DNA of 64,000 bases from Loxodes magnus (Eukaryota; Ciliophora; Karyorelictea; Loxodida; Loxodidae): NCBI GenBank assembly GCA_946699065.1, contig CAMPDV010000096.1, positions 248,001-312,000 on the forward strand, given 5' to 3'. A model generated the notes under the pieces. That model was not told the origin of the DNA, did no database searches, and was given only the letters and a program-made list of their open reading frames with translations. Every line of letters starts with the position of its first letter. Positions within the stretch are counted from its first letter, which is position 1. Of this stretch, positions 25,260 to 40,170 are shown piece after piece. The position numbers and the translations under genes are program-made.

Positions 25260-28200
25260 TTTAAAGCATTTTTAATTTTATTACATTGTATTTACTTTTT
25301 AATTAATTTCCTCTATATTCAATCATTTAAACGCTTCTATCTATTCTTTATATTTATGCTTTGCAATACTTATTATTGCTGACTACAGTTTTTATTAGCT
25401 TTAGCTTTTATCTTTTTTTGTATAATGCGCCATTTTTTAAGTGTCATGTTCATTTCTTGCGTTGTGTGAATAAATTGATTTATCTAATAATATAGTGAGT
25501 GCTCAATCACTTGATGAAGGATCAAACTAGTTTTTAATTACTGAAGCTTAAAGAGGCAATTTAAGCATAAAATAAAAATAAAGCATATTAAACAACTTAA
25601 TGAATAAGATAGTTTCATTATCAGAAAGCATCTAGATTCTAGACTCCTTTCTTTATAAATATATCTAGAACCTATTTTAAAACTAATTCTATTAAAGAAA
25701 TTGATAAAAATAATTAACAATTTACAACTCTAAAATTATATAAATGCATAATTAAGGTTAAGTGATATATTAATACTTATTGTTTTAATAGTTAGAAGAT
25801 AAACAAAATAAAAGCAAAACGTCTTGTTATAAGTTAGCTAATTTTTAGATAGGATTATAAATAAGAACTATAAGAAGAAAGCTATTAAATCAAAATAATT
25901 TAGTAGTTATGATTAGTATAGATACTCTACGCTTCCTCACTTTATATTAGGAAGTTGTTTACTTTAGTTGCAGTGATTAATGATTATTGTTTCGAATAAA
26001 GCAAATTACCTTAGCTTTTATTTTGCTGTGTATAGTTCTTCTACACCTATAATAGAAAAGTTTATAAAAAGGTATTTTAATTAGGATAATTTAAGGAGAT
26101 AGTGAGTAAAATATTAATCTTCTATTCAATAAGCATGAAATATAAAGAAAAATGATAAAATTATATTAAAAAGAAAATAATTATCTAATGATAATAGCTA
26201 GAACATTACTTTCACTTATACGATTTAAAACATAGAGTACTAAAAGGTAAACAATAAATGAAAATTATATTATATAAAGTTACTAATTATAGTGTAATTA
26301 GTATAAAGGATTTAAATAATAAGAGCTAAAACAAAACTATTTTTCATTCCTTAGAATAGTTGTAATGAGGGAAATAAATTTACTGTTTCTATGTTTTGAA
26401 TTCAAACTTCTGAAATTCCAAATAAGCATTTACTTAATTTTAAACTAGAAAAAGATTTAAAAATTAGATAAAAAGAAGAAAATAGATAACCATAGCAAAT
26501 TAATTAAGAGTATGAAATAAAAAGACATAGATACTTATATTTTAGCTTAGTTTTATAGTAATATTTTTCATTTAAATATAGAATTTATATTATATTAAAC
26601 TTAGATAAAATAACCTTTAAGTAACTTTTTTAATAGTATAAGATTTCTTTTTGCCGTAAATTAACTTTAGAGATATCATTCTAATAAATTTTATTTTTAA
26701 AGTTCAAAGAAATTAAATGATTTTTTAATTGATCAAAAGTAAAATAGTAATTTAGTGATACAGATAACTAATTAGATAATATAATAAAACTAAATCCTTT
26801 TAATTAAAATAATGCTTATATAATTACTTATTCAGGTTGAGGTTAAACGATGTTGAAGTTAATAATTCGAATAATATACTTTAAACACTTTTTGAATAGC
26901 TAGCAAACTAAGCTTAAACTTTATAATTTAACTTAAAAAATAAATAAACTGGAAGCAAATAGTCAGAACTTATAAATAACTAAAGCAAGTAACTCATGGA
27001 ATTACTTTTTATTGTATTATATAACTATCTCATTTTAACAGATTAGAATATTAAAGAATAATCAATAATTGAAATCTTTTGAGAACATAAGTAAAACATA
27101 AATTCAATTCTTTATCTTGGTTTTATATAATTATCTTTGCGATTTTTTTTTAATTACTGTAAATTCTATTTAAATAAGTGGTAAATTTATCTATTTCCAT
27201 TATATTTATATTTGTAAGATTAATTATTTTTGAAACTATGCATATTTTATTAGGTATTTAAGGTATTAACTATTTAATATTACTATGAATTTAGTTTTCT
27301 TGTTCTATTTATTAGATCTTGTTTCTTTAACTATAATGACCATTTTAAGAAGGCATTATTTAGGAATATGAGATGCTTATTTAACATCACATACTTAATA
27401 GTTAATCAGTTGAAAATGAAAAATGGCTAAGTCTATGTGTCTTTCTTAAAAGACAAAGTGAATCATTTAATAAAGTGATTGATCTATACTTATTTTTTAT
27501 TTATTATATCTCCTTTTCTATCTTTAATTCTACTTTTGCATTACTTAAAAAGCTAATATTAAAAACACTTTTATTCCTTAATTTTTTGAAACACATCTGT
27601 ACTTAGAGTCACCTTAAATATCTTATATAAGAATCACAATGTATTTGAGTTTCTAATGTTGTTAAAGGAAAATTTTAACGATTCCGTATTAAAAACTGAA
27701 ATAAAAGAAAGGAATTTAAAATAAAATTGACTTAATTTTGAAAATTATATGACATGCATCAACTGGGATAGTAAATTAATGATATCTTTTAAATAGCAAA
27801 CTCATTTGAAATCTGCTTTAAAACTTCAAATAAAACATCTAATTAATTCATATTAATGACATGCAATATCTTAATTAAGTATCCAACATAAACATGATAA
27901 ATGGGAAATCTAAATTAGCATAATAGCAAATTATTTGAAAATTTAGGATATAAATATAAATAAGCTTGATTATTTTCACCTTATAAAACAAAAAGAAATT
28001 AGATTTAAAGCTTATAGTTTAAATATAAGGAAATGAATTACTACACATTTTAAATTTAAAAGCATTACAATTAAATAGGAATAAAGCATTATAAGGCACT
28101 ATTATTCTATTATAAAAAGCATCCAAAAAGTAAAAATTAAATAATAACCTTCTTAGTGAAAAATTGATCGTAATAGTTTAGAAATATAATAGAAGTTATT

Positions 28201-30707
28201 ACTAAGTATCATTTCATTTAAAAATTTAAATTATATAAGTCTAATAAAATTTTAATTAGATAAGCCTACATGTTTCACTCATTTATTCAATGGGTATTAT
28301 TAAGAAACTATCCTTTTTAATTATTATTAAGAGTAAAATGAAATTTATTAACAATTAAATAATTAATTAGAGTTTTACTTATTAAGTTTAATATGAAAAC
28401 TTGAAAAGAAAAAACCTTTTTTGTTCCTTTTTTTTATTCTATAAAATATGGTATGAGAAGAAATCAAAAAATTAATTTAAATTCATACTAGATTATTTTG
28501 AAAATGCTCATCTTCTAAGTTGCAAAAAGCTAAAAACATTAAAATCAAATTGAATTTTTAATTAGCTTGTCAATAAATCTTTTGGTTGATTTAAGATGAA
28601 ATTTAAATAAATTAATGACTAAATAATCCAATTTAAATACAAAATTAAAGAAAAGAAAATAGTAACTATAATACTGCTATATTTTAAAATAGACAGATTT
28701 TACTATAAAAACTTTAAAATATCTCATTAAGAATTATAATGAATTAGATCCTTCAATTTATTTTAGCTTTATTGAGGTTATATAAATGAGTTTACTATAT
28801 TTAATAAAATTTTATTATTTTAATTTGTGTTATAATTGTATTTAAAATAGATAAAAAGACTTAACTAGAATAAAATTTTAACCTTATATGTTTTTTATTA
28901 ATTATTTTATGAAACATTCATTTCTAAGTTAGAAGATTTAAAATTTATCTGGTTCAATTTTTTAAATTCTTTTTATTAATATTATGAAGCTTATCTCTAT
29001 TTACTTAGTACATTCTCTTTTCATCAAACATTACTTAAAGTAAATTTATGAACTTAGAATGTTTACCTCTCTATTTGATTCACAATTCAGATTAACTGCA
29101 TTTTATCTATTTTTTATCTTTTCATATTTTTTCCTAATCTAAGTGCTTCTATTTCAATATTATCCACTCAAAATTCTTAATTATATTTAAAGCAGAATAA
29201 AAATTGAATCCTAGGCTAAGGATTCTCATTTTATAATTAACTATCTTAATAAGAGAATAATAAACTTGCAAATTCCTATTGGCTTACTTTCCTAATATGA
29301 TAAAGCCTTTTAAATGAATCAATAGCAAATTAGCTTCATAAGAACAGATAAAAATAGAAATTTATCCTTTTAATATAAAATTATTTAAACTATAAAAATA
29401 ATTTCAGAGCTTATTTCTAAATTATTCCTTGTTCGATTTTAAGAAATTTAACGTATTTAATTTCTTTAATAATAGCTTAGTAATTCTGAAGTTATTTATT
29501 AACTAGACAAATTCTCAAATAATTAGCTTGCACTTTATACAATGTAATGCTTATAATTTTAACTAAGCTATCCCATATTTTAGCAATAGATATTAATTTA
29601 AGTGCTTATTATTTAAATACTTCAGTCTACTTAATCCTTGTCCTCTAATATATAGTCCTACCTTTAATAGTTATATTTATAATTTTAAAAATAGCTTAAA
29701 ATAGAAAGGGATAATGCTTTTATAAGTTTTAATCCCAGTCTTTTTCTATATCATATGCAAGATACTTATATGAATTAGCTAAATCCTTTATCTTTTTCAA
29801 GCTTAAGGAAATAATTGAATCATATTTACTATAACAGTTAGTTTAAGACATTAGTAAGGGTATATTTTAAATAAGTAGCAATCTTAATTTCCTTAAATTG
29901 TTAATTCAACTTTACTCCTAACTTTCATTTACCAAATTGAATTCCCAACCAAAACTAAGATTAAAGCAACTAAACCTTTGATTCTATTAAAAGATTAGAG
30001 TAATAAATTAATAGTCCACACTGAGTTTTTATTAAAGATTAACTATTGAAAGGACTAAATAAGTTTTATTGGTGATAGATCTAAAACTACTAATTAAGCA
30101 TATAGTGTATCATTAAATTCCCTTATATATAGAAGAGATAATTGCTATCCAATTACCTAGCTGCTATTTATCTATACTAGCTTTATGACTATACTTCATT
30201 CAGAGTTTAGATCCTAGAAGGTTATCTTATATTTCTCATAGAGTGTAAGTTTTTTCATCTCTTTAGCCTATTTTCACTTACCGTTTTTCAGTCCTAAATT
30301 ACTTTAAAATAAAGAGATTGAATTAATATAAGAAGATGAAATTAAATTGGATATAGTTGATAACAATTATACAATAAGCCTTAAAATTAGAAATTAAACG
30401 TACAGTTAATACTAAAAAGCTTAGTGATAATGCAATTAAAACTATAAAGATAAGCATAAAGAAATTAAATTAGCTTAAAGAATAATCACTTTCATATATC
30501 ATTAACTATATTTATCATTCTTACAACTTAAGATCTATTTATTGCTTGAACGTTTCAGAATTGTATAGGAGTTAAAGGCTAAAGGATTACTTTTTGATAT
30601 ATGATATATAAAAATGTATTTAAAGAGGGTAGAGGAAAATTGATAATAGTTTATTGGTTCTTAAATAAGTTTCAATACATTTTCACATTTGAAAGCTGAT
30701 AATAAAA
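25260..30707. other. 5.4-kb gene-free AT-rich stretch
   Basis: Almost uniformly about 18-22% GC. I find no protein family motif, no tRNA-like T-loop, and no long repeat. It is the longest empty stretch of the window and lies between a minus-strand gene start and a plus-strand gene start. Confidence 0.5.
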
Positions 30708-33700
30708 ATGAATAACTTAATCCAGTTATACAATTAAAAGCATGATAAACCTTAATAGAACCTATCAACTTCTTCTGAAGAATCTTAACTAAATTATAGC
30801 TTTGAATAATTAGATGAAGAAATTGCCAAGAAGCAGAAAAGCTAAGGATAGGATAAAAAACTCATTGCGCTTTATAAGAAAAAACTTGATAAGTTGAGGT
30901 TTAAATCGAGAAGCTTGAAAATTTAGCTACAGTCTATGAAAACGGAGTATGAGTAAGCAGATTTGAAAATTAGTGAGAATAAAGTAGTTAAATAAGTGTA
31001 GCAGTATCTGCTTAAAACTACAGCTAGTTCTTTACGAATTTTGAACAAATAGAAGAAAACTTCCCTTTAAGGTCTGCTTTCTTAAACATCTACTCCTTCT
31101 AATAAATTAAGTGCTACTACTCAATGTAGTCCTTCAGAAAGTTTTTTACTCTAATCACCTTATTAAATAAAAAGTATTAAAAGTTTAAAATCAGGTAAAA
31201 ATAATCAGGAGAGTAAGGCTTAAGTTATTAAGTAAACTATACAGTATAGCGAAAAAGTGTAAAATTATCATGACTGCTTAGTTTAGGAAATACAGAAACT
31301 AGAAGTTAAATATGATTAGGAATGAATGTAAAAGATTCAAAATGAAAAGTACATAGAAAAACTTGGGATATAGAATAACATTATTAGCAACAGAATTAAC
31401 TAACTATCCCATTTAATCAAAATGACTACTAAACATTATAAAGAACTAAAACTGCTTGGATTTTAAAGTCATCGCTTAGCGGATTTTTAGAAGAATTAGA
31501 TAATTTATTTCAATAAAAAGAGAAAGGATAAAAAAGACTTTATGCTGTAAAAATTTAATGGCCGTCTATAAGAATTTACAGAGTTGTAAAACGAAATTAA
31601 CGAAGTAGATCAAAATTTAATCGAGCATGAAATGAATTACTAGAAGGAATAAAATACTTTGCTTAAACAAGCAAACGAAGAAATTCAAAATTAGTAGAAA
31701 AGCGAAAAGGAAACTTAAATATAGAAGCAGCTGAACGAGAAGCTTAATTATTACTTGAAATAATTCTAGAAAATCCTTCAAGTGATAGATAAAAAGTAAG
31801 TGTCAATTGAAGAATTAAGAGAAGAATACGATGTCAACTTTGACCATATTATTTAAAAGTATAAGGAACTATAATTTAAAGTGAGTAGTTTAGAAAATAA
31901 GTACGTCGATCTTACCAATTAAATAGTCAATAATAAAAAAATAGTAGAATATCTTTAGGAAAGAATGATTCATTATAAGTAGCTATCATAATGATATTTA
32001 TATATTTAAAAAGGACTCTGCAGCGCTAATTTAGGTTTAAAAAAAAATAGGACAGCAAAGAATAGGAATTTGCTGAGTTTAATTAGTCCTAAAATTAAAA
32101 AAGAAAATGATAGAAGCCATAACAAGGAGGAGTGGCAATAAAAAGCAGTTGGAAATTAATTATAAAATAGTTAATATTAGTAAAATGAAATTTCGAGAGA
32201 GTAGAAAAGTAAGAATAACGAAAGTATGTAAGATCTAAAGAAAAATGAAAATGCGAAAGAAACAAGCATGATTTAATAGTAGCCTGAATTAACTTTCAAC
32301 TTAATGAGGCAAGAAATAGAGAATTTAAATTAGAACTAATATGTTATTGATCTTTTAAAGACCCATGAAAATACAATCTCTATAGTATTTTGAACTGTCA
32401 ATAATTTATGTGAAAAGATATTAAGCGCTATTAAAATACTAAAGTATAAGAAAATTTAAAATCCTTCTATCTAGAAGGCTTTCCAAAAAGCATCTATAAT
32501 GATTAAGTTTATCAACGAAAATTTCAACAATTCTTCTATAAAGCTTAAGAATGACCAAAGTACTTAAATATTCTAGTCTAAATAAGAAAATTTTATATCA
32601 ACAACTGATACATATGATGGAGTAGTATCTGAAATGCAACTTTCTTCCAGAAGAGATTAGAACAACGAAAATGATAGCCATAAAAAGTAAAAAGTTTTCG
32701 ATATCCTAATCTAGTAGTTTCCAAACGAAGATCATAAAATAAAATATTTCGTAAGCAAGATAGCAGCATTGAATATGCTAAGACCTTACATTTTTACGTT
32801 TATAAAGAAACAAAAAAGAGTGGAGGATTTATTCTTGAATTCAGTGAACTACATTAATGAAATCGAAGCCCAAGAAAAAATATAAATAGTTAGTGTTTTG
32901 GAGTGTTTAAATATCCTATTAATAACTCTTCATTAACATGTTGCCTAATCAAACTTACAAGTTGAAAAAAATGATTTACTAACACCCCTTCCTATTAAAT
33001 ATACGGAATAACAAAAGGAAGCGATTGTTAAAAAAATTGGAATAGAAAAGAAAGAAAATTAAAATGCTGGTACTCATTTACACAAAATGCTGCTTAATAG
33101 AGGAAAAACTAGAAAAGAAACTCATTTTGCAAGAAGTACATCCAAGCTTTAAATTGAAGATATATTTGATCACAACTAAAAGAATGAAGTTGACAAAGAT
33201 AGTTCTTTTTATATTGATAACTAGGAAAAGAGATTCGTAAACTGCTAAAAATAACATTTGAAAACTTAAAGTGCTGATTTGATTAGAAATTACACTTCAT
33301 AAGGAACCAGAAACGATTCTCAAGCAGAAAAATAGAAAATACCTTCCCATATGATAGTAAAGTATTCAAAAGCAAAAGAAATAAAAGATAATATTTTCAA
33401 ACTCGAACAATAGTATACCAACTTAAGAGATAGGTTCTATAATTCTATTAAGAACTAGAATAAAAGATTCAACTTTAAAAATAAAAAAGAAGAAAATAAT
33501 CTGCAAGAGATATAAAAAGACAACAATAAATAAGACAAAAAACAAGAAAATGGTAAGTGGTTAATTGATTAAGTTGATAATATGTAAAAAATTAAGACAA
33601 AAGAATTATATAAACTTATGACTGTTAACTTTAAGCAGCAAACTGAAGAAGATTCAAGTGAAGAAGATGTTTCTCCTTTATTAAGTCCTTTAAATAGAAA

Positions 33701-33740
33701 ACTTCAGATCCAGAAATCTATAACATTGGCAAACAATTGA
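30708..33740 (+). CDS. large coiled-coil protein
   Basis: 1010 residues in one uninterrupted frame (3033 bases). It starts with an Asn/Gln-rich head. Coiled coil covers about residues 35-95 and 185-480 (heptads rich in Glu, Lys, Gln, Ile and Leu). A mixed helical region (about 550-760) and a charged, serine-containing tail follow. The tail ends in an acidic EEDSSEEDVSPLLSPL stretch, a likely casein kinase/CDK target. Four TAA/TAG codons in a row-like clusters read as Gln. Only three TGA codons are read as Trp. It resembles axonemal or basal-body scaffold proteins in architecture (for example docking-complex coiled coils), but no specific family motif was seen. It is flanked by long AT-rich spacers on both sides. 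Confidence 0.8.
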
Positions 33741-35023
33741 AATATAATTAAATTGCTCATACTTTACCTCAACCTTTTATGTTAAATTTTTATCAATATC
33801 TTTAAAATTTTTTATCTAATAGATAGCATTGCTATCTTCACTTAATAGTTTAAATAATAAAATAATAAGCTGAAAATTATCAAATGAACTAAAATAATTT
33901 GATATGCATTTAATAGAATTTCATAGAAAGATTGAGTCCTGAGTTTTTGATTAATTCATCTTAGATAAAATTGTTTTGCTTAATACAATCGAAGTTTTTT
34001 ACTAAAAATCTTTTACTCGATTTACTTTAAGTATGCCAATTGATTTCATCTCTACTCAAAGATATATTATATAATATTAATAATATTTGCTATAGTTTTT
34101 TAAGTAGAAAGTCTATAATTATAAGCCATTTTATTAATACTCTTTAAATTATTTTAATAGCAATGATAGCCTTTTAATTCCTTTTAAGTTCCTTAAGCCT
34201 AATTGAAAAAATAAAAAAGGAGCAAAAACTCTTTAAGGTTAAACATAACTATTATTAAAGATTACTTTTAATTTAACTTTATTGTACAGCAATAACTTAC
34301 TGATTTACTATATCTGACATTCACTTTATTTTCTTAATACTTAATTTAAGTAATTTTCTTCTAGAAACAAGGTATCTATATTATAAATCATATTTATATT
34401 CTTTACTTAATATTATTCATTTTATTCTTTATATTAGGAGTATCACTTATGTTACTTTTATTAAATAAATTTGTAGTAATATGTGAAAGATATCTTCAGT
34501 TTTAAGCAATTACCATAAAAACTTATCCAAAATTTTATTTTTTTGTTTAAGCTGAAAATAAAAAAAGCATATTAAAAATTGTTTAATAATTATAGCTTTT
34601 CAAATTTAGCTTTCAATCTCAATTAGAATAGTGAGATATATAAAGACTGTTTAGAATGAGAACTTAACAGATTTATTATGGAAAAATAAACTGGAAATTA
34701 ATTAAATAGTAAATAATTCAGTGACTTTTTCCTTTTTCCTTTTTTCGGCTTTATATTTTATACTTTTAAGAAAAAGTAGAAAATGGAATTTAATGTATAG
34801 AATCCTATTTTTAACAAAATTAAAAAAAGGGAAAAGTACATAAATAACTAATCTGCTTTTAGAGACTCTAACCTTCTTAGTTTTATTTATATTTTAACTT
34901 ATTTAATTTTAGATTAAAGTAAAAAGCATTCAACACTAGTGAAATAAATATTTTTAAATAAATTATTTAAAAGGAATTTATTAGCTCAAGTATCTTAATC
35001 GTTACAAGGGTCTTTTTCTTTCT
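33741..35023. other. intergenic, AT-rich
   Basis: 1.3 kb between two genes pointing toward each other, so it needs only their 3' ends. No gene or repeat seen. Confidence 0.5.
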
Positions 35024-38000
35024 TCAGGATTAATTGATTGGAGTCTAAATTAATAAATTACAATCAGATTTTTAGATTTTTGATCTGTTTTCTAACTTCT
35101 ATTTCTGCTTGTTTTTTTCACTTTTATTCAATCTTAAATATTCATTCTCTTCCGCCAAAGCTAAAATAATAAACTTACTTTAATTTTAATTTTAAAGCAT
35201 AGAATTCGAGTTAAAATTTGAACTTAAATTTCTAAGTAATAATTCTTGCTAATTATCATTATGATAGTCTTAAAATACTTAATATTCTTTACTTTCTTAA
35301 AGAGATTAGATTGGGTTCTAATTGCTGCTATTTTAGTTTATATCTGTATGTTTAAATTTATTAGGGGAATTCTAAGTTAGCTAAGAGATGCTTAAGCTTT
35401 CACTGAAAAAATTCGTAGAATAAAAATTTTATAACGCAAACTTTTGCAATTCTGATTAGGAGCAACTTTCCTTTACTAAAACATTTTTTAGATATTGCTA
35501 ATTTTGAATTTCCCTAACTGCTTATTTTTAATCCAAACTAAAGTTACTTTCTAATTCTTCTATTTTTTAATTTTAGGGTAATATTTTTCTTTTGCAGCAT
35601 TTTCTAAGAAAAAATGTAATCTTATTGATTAAGTTGATGGCTTTAGTTTACTTTAATAATAAATACAAACTTTTTGGTTTGATTTGGTTCTTACTTTGAT
35701 AAAATTCTTATTCTTCTAAATCTTGAAGATAACTCCTTATAAAGTTATATTGAGAAACGTTTATTTTTTAACTTTTTATCTTTAATTTTTCTTTATTTTT
35801 TTCGAAAATAACCATCATTCAACCGATAGCTCCCATTAAGCCAAAGATACTTCCTAATAAAGCTCACAATAGACTAAAAATACCTAATTTTAACTACTAC
35901 CTTGTTAAAAGAGCGCTATCACTTATTTAAAAAATGATTTTAGCTTATAATCCTTACGAAAACTATACTTCTGTATCCTCATACTAAGATCCTTTTTAAC
36001 TAATACCATTTGCCATCAAATGATATCCTGTTTATCTATCATAATCTTATCACTAATTTACATCTGTTTCATAAGCTGAGGCTATTGCTATAAAATTTAA
36101 AACTGTTGGTAAATATCCAAAAAAAACCTTATTACTATCAGATCTCAATTCTAATTATAAGGTAGAATTCTCATCTTTTATTGAAGATTTAGTAGTTATA
36201 TTAAATATTATTCCAGACGCATAAGCTTAATCTTCATCTGATGTTACTTAAATATAAGATCCCACCTTTATTTAACAACCATGACACTTTACTGTTATTT
36301 CACAGTTTTACATTTTTCCTTAAATTATTCTATCTGAATTTCCAGTAGAATAAAGCTCTGTTTATAAAGACTAAACTTAGCACATTATTTCATCTCACTT
36401 TCCTTCTCCATACTTCAAATCTATTGTTGATTTATCAAATTTTATAAATTCGTTACATTTAAATGGATTATCATCTTTTATACACTTACCTCTATACTAT
36501 AAGAAGGTTATTTTTAAAGTTATTTCAGTTCAGATATTATCGTAGCTCTCCTTCAAAACTAGGTAAGGAATCAATGTTTTAGTTTCTTAAATATTATCTA
36601 AACTGAAGTTTATAAACTAGATAGCTGAAATGCCTATGGCTAGTACTAAAAATATAACTGAAAAAAATCCTCCTATTGGTGTCTTTAACAATTTTAAAGC
36701 TTAGCCTAAAATATAGTTATGCTTTTCAGTAAATAAATCTATCCTTTATAAAAATTCTATGGTTTTATTTCAAAATACAAATAAAAGAAACGGTATCAAA
36801 ATCAAGACTAAGCCTGTTATTCCGTACGTTATGAAGTAACCTTTTTTCATTGCTTCAGCATCTTTTTCATAGTTTTTTGGTTATTAAGAAAATGGTTTAG
36901 TAGTTTCAGTTCGATTTAAAGGAGTTGAAGCTCCTACTGGACATCTTGATCCTTAAGGACAATCAAAACATGACTACTAACCGTAATATGAATTGAAAGA
37001 ATTTTCAGGACATGGAAAACATTAGCGATCATTTTATACTCCTTTGAATGGTTAATATGTTCCAGGAGGACACTTCTATTATGCATTTAATATAGCATTA
37101 CAGAAAGCTCCATAAGAACATTCTATACACTCTCCATTCAATTCATATGAACCTCTACTACAAGTTCACCCACATAACTCATTTTTTTTATTATTAGAGC
37201 AATTATTAGCAATAGTATAGTATCTAAATTGATTGGTAGCCTTTTGTTCTAACCCTATTTAAGAAATTCTTGAACTTCCACCAAACACTAAAATCATTCT
37301 TTTTCAATAGTTCATTGCATGTCCAACTACATATTAAGGAGTATATTTATCACTTTATCAATACTTTATTTATCTGTTTATTTTAGTCTTTATATTATAT
37401 TCATATAAGTCATTTGTTATTGCTAATCCTGCTCAATAATAACCTCCTAAATACGCTGAATACTCATTAATTCCTACCGAAGATGCTCTTGTTTTTCCAA
37501 TAATTAAATCTCCACTTTTCATTATCTATTAATCAACATTATATATATAAGTTTAGTTATTTCATTAACTATTACTTTACTCACCTAATATTATATTAAT
37601 ATAAGTTGAAGTATTATTTATAGTTCATATGTAGCACTATGGAAAATTAAGGGGTATTACTTTTAATCTTCCATAATCTATATGGAATCAAGTTTATTTT
37701 CCTATATGAAACTATCATAACTCATTTGTTTATCCACTTTCTGTAATTCCTCCAAATATATAAAATGAATTCTTATTTTTCACATACACTCCACAAGAAC
37801 CATATCTAGGAGAAGGAGCATTTTCTTAATCGACTTCTGCTCATTTTTAGGTATAAGTATTATATTTATACATATCATTAAGTATCTATTCATTTTAATC
37901 TAAACCTCCTCATATTATTAGAAAATATCCATGAACTATTGATGTATGTTTCCATCTTGCTGTAGGCATTTTTCCAGCAGCTCCTAACTTTTACCACTCT

Positions 38001-39172
38001 CAAGGCTCTTTTAATAGATTTAACTTTCAAAATTCTTTTTAAACCTTTCCATTATCATCGATTCCTCCAAAGACAAAGGAATTTCCAGAAATTATGTCCA
38101 TTGTATGAAATGATTTAGGAGGAGGTCCGTAAAAATTTTTTTAAACTCACTTTCACTCAAGGTTATTTCCATCAGAAACATCCAAATAAAGCACATCATT
38201 CAAAAATCCTGATTCATCCCAACCTCCAAACATTCAAACTTTGTCCTAATAGAAAAAATTAATTGTAGCAGTTCTAGTAACTTCTTCTTCATTTTTTACT
38301 TTAAGTTTTGTCCATTTCATATTACTATGATTTGAATAGTCAAGCCTTCAAGTATCGTTGATTGGCCTATCTTAATCATTATTACTTTATCATCCACAAA
38401 TTAGATAAATTTATTTTCTTTCAACATCTTCACATCCACCTGTTTCACGAGCTGATTTATCTGGATATGGATATAAATAATAAGATCTTCAAACTTAGTT
38501 GGTTAGATTCAATATATAGATTTTAGATTCATACACTGCTGAGTATTAAATAAGTTCTCCTTCATCTATAGTCATAAAGTTTATTCTAGGTTAAGGAGGA
38601 ATATCTCCTGTAGTTTTTATCTCTGTTCATCTATATGTAGAAGTATCAAACACTCATAAATCATTCCTATACTAGCTCTCATTATTAAATTCATACCCAA
38701 GTCCACCGAGCAATCATAGCTTATAAATACCGTTTTCTTTCTGGGTATAGTAGATAGGTCTATCTCTAGCTTAAGGTTTGTCTCCTTAGATTTATAATAG
38801 ATCTCAAATTTACATTTTGAGATTATATAATCACATATCATTCATATACCCGTTATCTGATAAACCTCCAAATAAATATAGCAATTCTTTATCTTAATCA
38901 AGTCAGCTAGCAGGATAAGTTCTAGCTGAAGGTTGGTTATATCCAGCTGCTTATAATTGCTACCAAACTTCTTTTTTAATATTAAACTCTCAAGTATCTT
39001 TAGTACCTTTGTCTGCAACTCCACTTGTAATGATAAAAGAAGACTGTTTAAGCCACAACTGACCAGTAGCGAAATTTCGAGCAGCTGGTGGAGGTTATGT
39101 ATTAGGAAAGTTATGTCATTCAGATTAAGTAATGAAGATAGTTAAAAGCTGAATGATCAATTCAATTTTCAT
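35024..39172 (-). CDS. kelch-repeat, cysteine-rich, multi-pass membrane protein
   Basis: 1382 residues in one frame (4149 bases). A signal peptide (about 1-18) is followed by about nine kelch motifs (about 20-650). Examples are LFGGLSDNGYMNDMW, MFGGWDESGFLND and IFGGITESGQTNELW. Each has the Gly-Gly and the spaced Tyr/Trp of a beta-propeller blade. A cysteine-rich, GCC2/GCC3-like segment follows (CPPGTY, CFPCPENS, CFDCPQGSRCPVG). Then come a membrane helix, another (FFSVIFLVLAIGISAI), a lumenal domain of about 250 residues with paired cysteines, a last helix (GIFSLLWALLGSIFGLMG), and a Gln/Asn/Ser-rich cytoplasmic tail of about 260 residues. It is probably a surface receptor or adhesion protein. 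Over 20 TGA codons are read as Trp, many at the conserved Trp of kelch blades. Its 3' part has a broken copy at 51.6 kb. Confidence 0.9.
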
Positions 39173-40170
39173 TATTTATATCTAAATGACTAGTTTTTAG
39201 TTAAACATTTAAGAATAATGGTAGAATACCTATAATTTATTTGCACTTAGCTCTATCTTTAAGTAAATGACTTAATTAAATATTACTTTTAAGTACAGGT
39301 TAAAAATAGCTTACTTACATCCATCAACTAAACAAGAAATAGAAAATCTATTCTTAGACATGCTTAAAAAGTTTGGATGTATAGAATATTAGAGAGTTGA
39401 AAATGATTAATTCATTAATAGTAAAATATTGTTATCTTTAAACTTCTTTGATATTATACCTTTTACTTCTCATAGAAAATAAAAGCTTTACATTAAAACT
39501 AATAATTAACCTACTAATTACTATGTCATTCTCTTTACTTTTTAACACACTTATTTTATCTTTCAAGTATAACTTTTTGATAATGTTAGTATAATCTTAA
39601 GATACTAACTGTACAAAATTATCTGAATGGAGTTTTTTAAAATTGGTAATTAAATCTTACTACCTATTAAGTTAGATGCACATTATTAGTTATAGCATTT
39701 CTGCTTTATATAATAAATGTATATATAAATCATTTTACTACTTTAATTGAACAACTTAGAAACTGTTTATTTGCAAATAGGTATTTTCTCTTTCAATTGA
39801 TATATTAAATATGCTTTTTTATAAACTATATTCAAAGCATTTATCATTAAACTTTAATTTAATTGATTAAAATAAATGAAAGGGCATTCTCATCAAAATT
39901 TAAATATTGCAATAACTTTAATAAAAAAGTAAGTATACTTTCTCTTAAAGAGATTATAGATGCTAGAGAAAGGATGCTATAATAAAATATTTACTGGATT
40001 TCTTAATTTAACCTTTTAAAAGACTAGTAATAAACTTATATTAGTTTATCTAGTTAATAGGATACTTTATTATAGTTTTTTAAGAAAGTGTGTAAGTTTC
40101 TAGAATTCATAATAATGCTAATATTACAACTTATGAGTACTCTCAACCTCTTTAAATATCCTTATTATAC
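39173..40170. other. intergenic, AT-rich
   Basis: 1.0 kb upstream of the kelch gene and downstream of the next minus-strand gene. I see no gene in it. The right end may still be transcribed as the 3' end of that gene. Confidence 0.5.
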
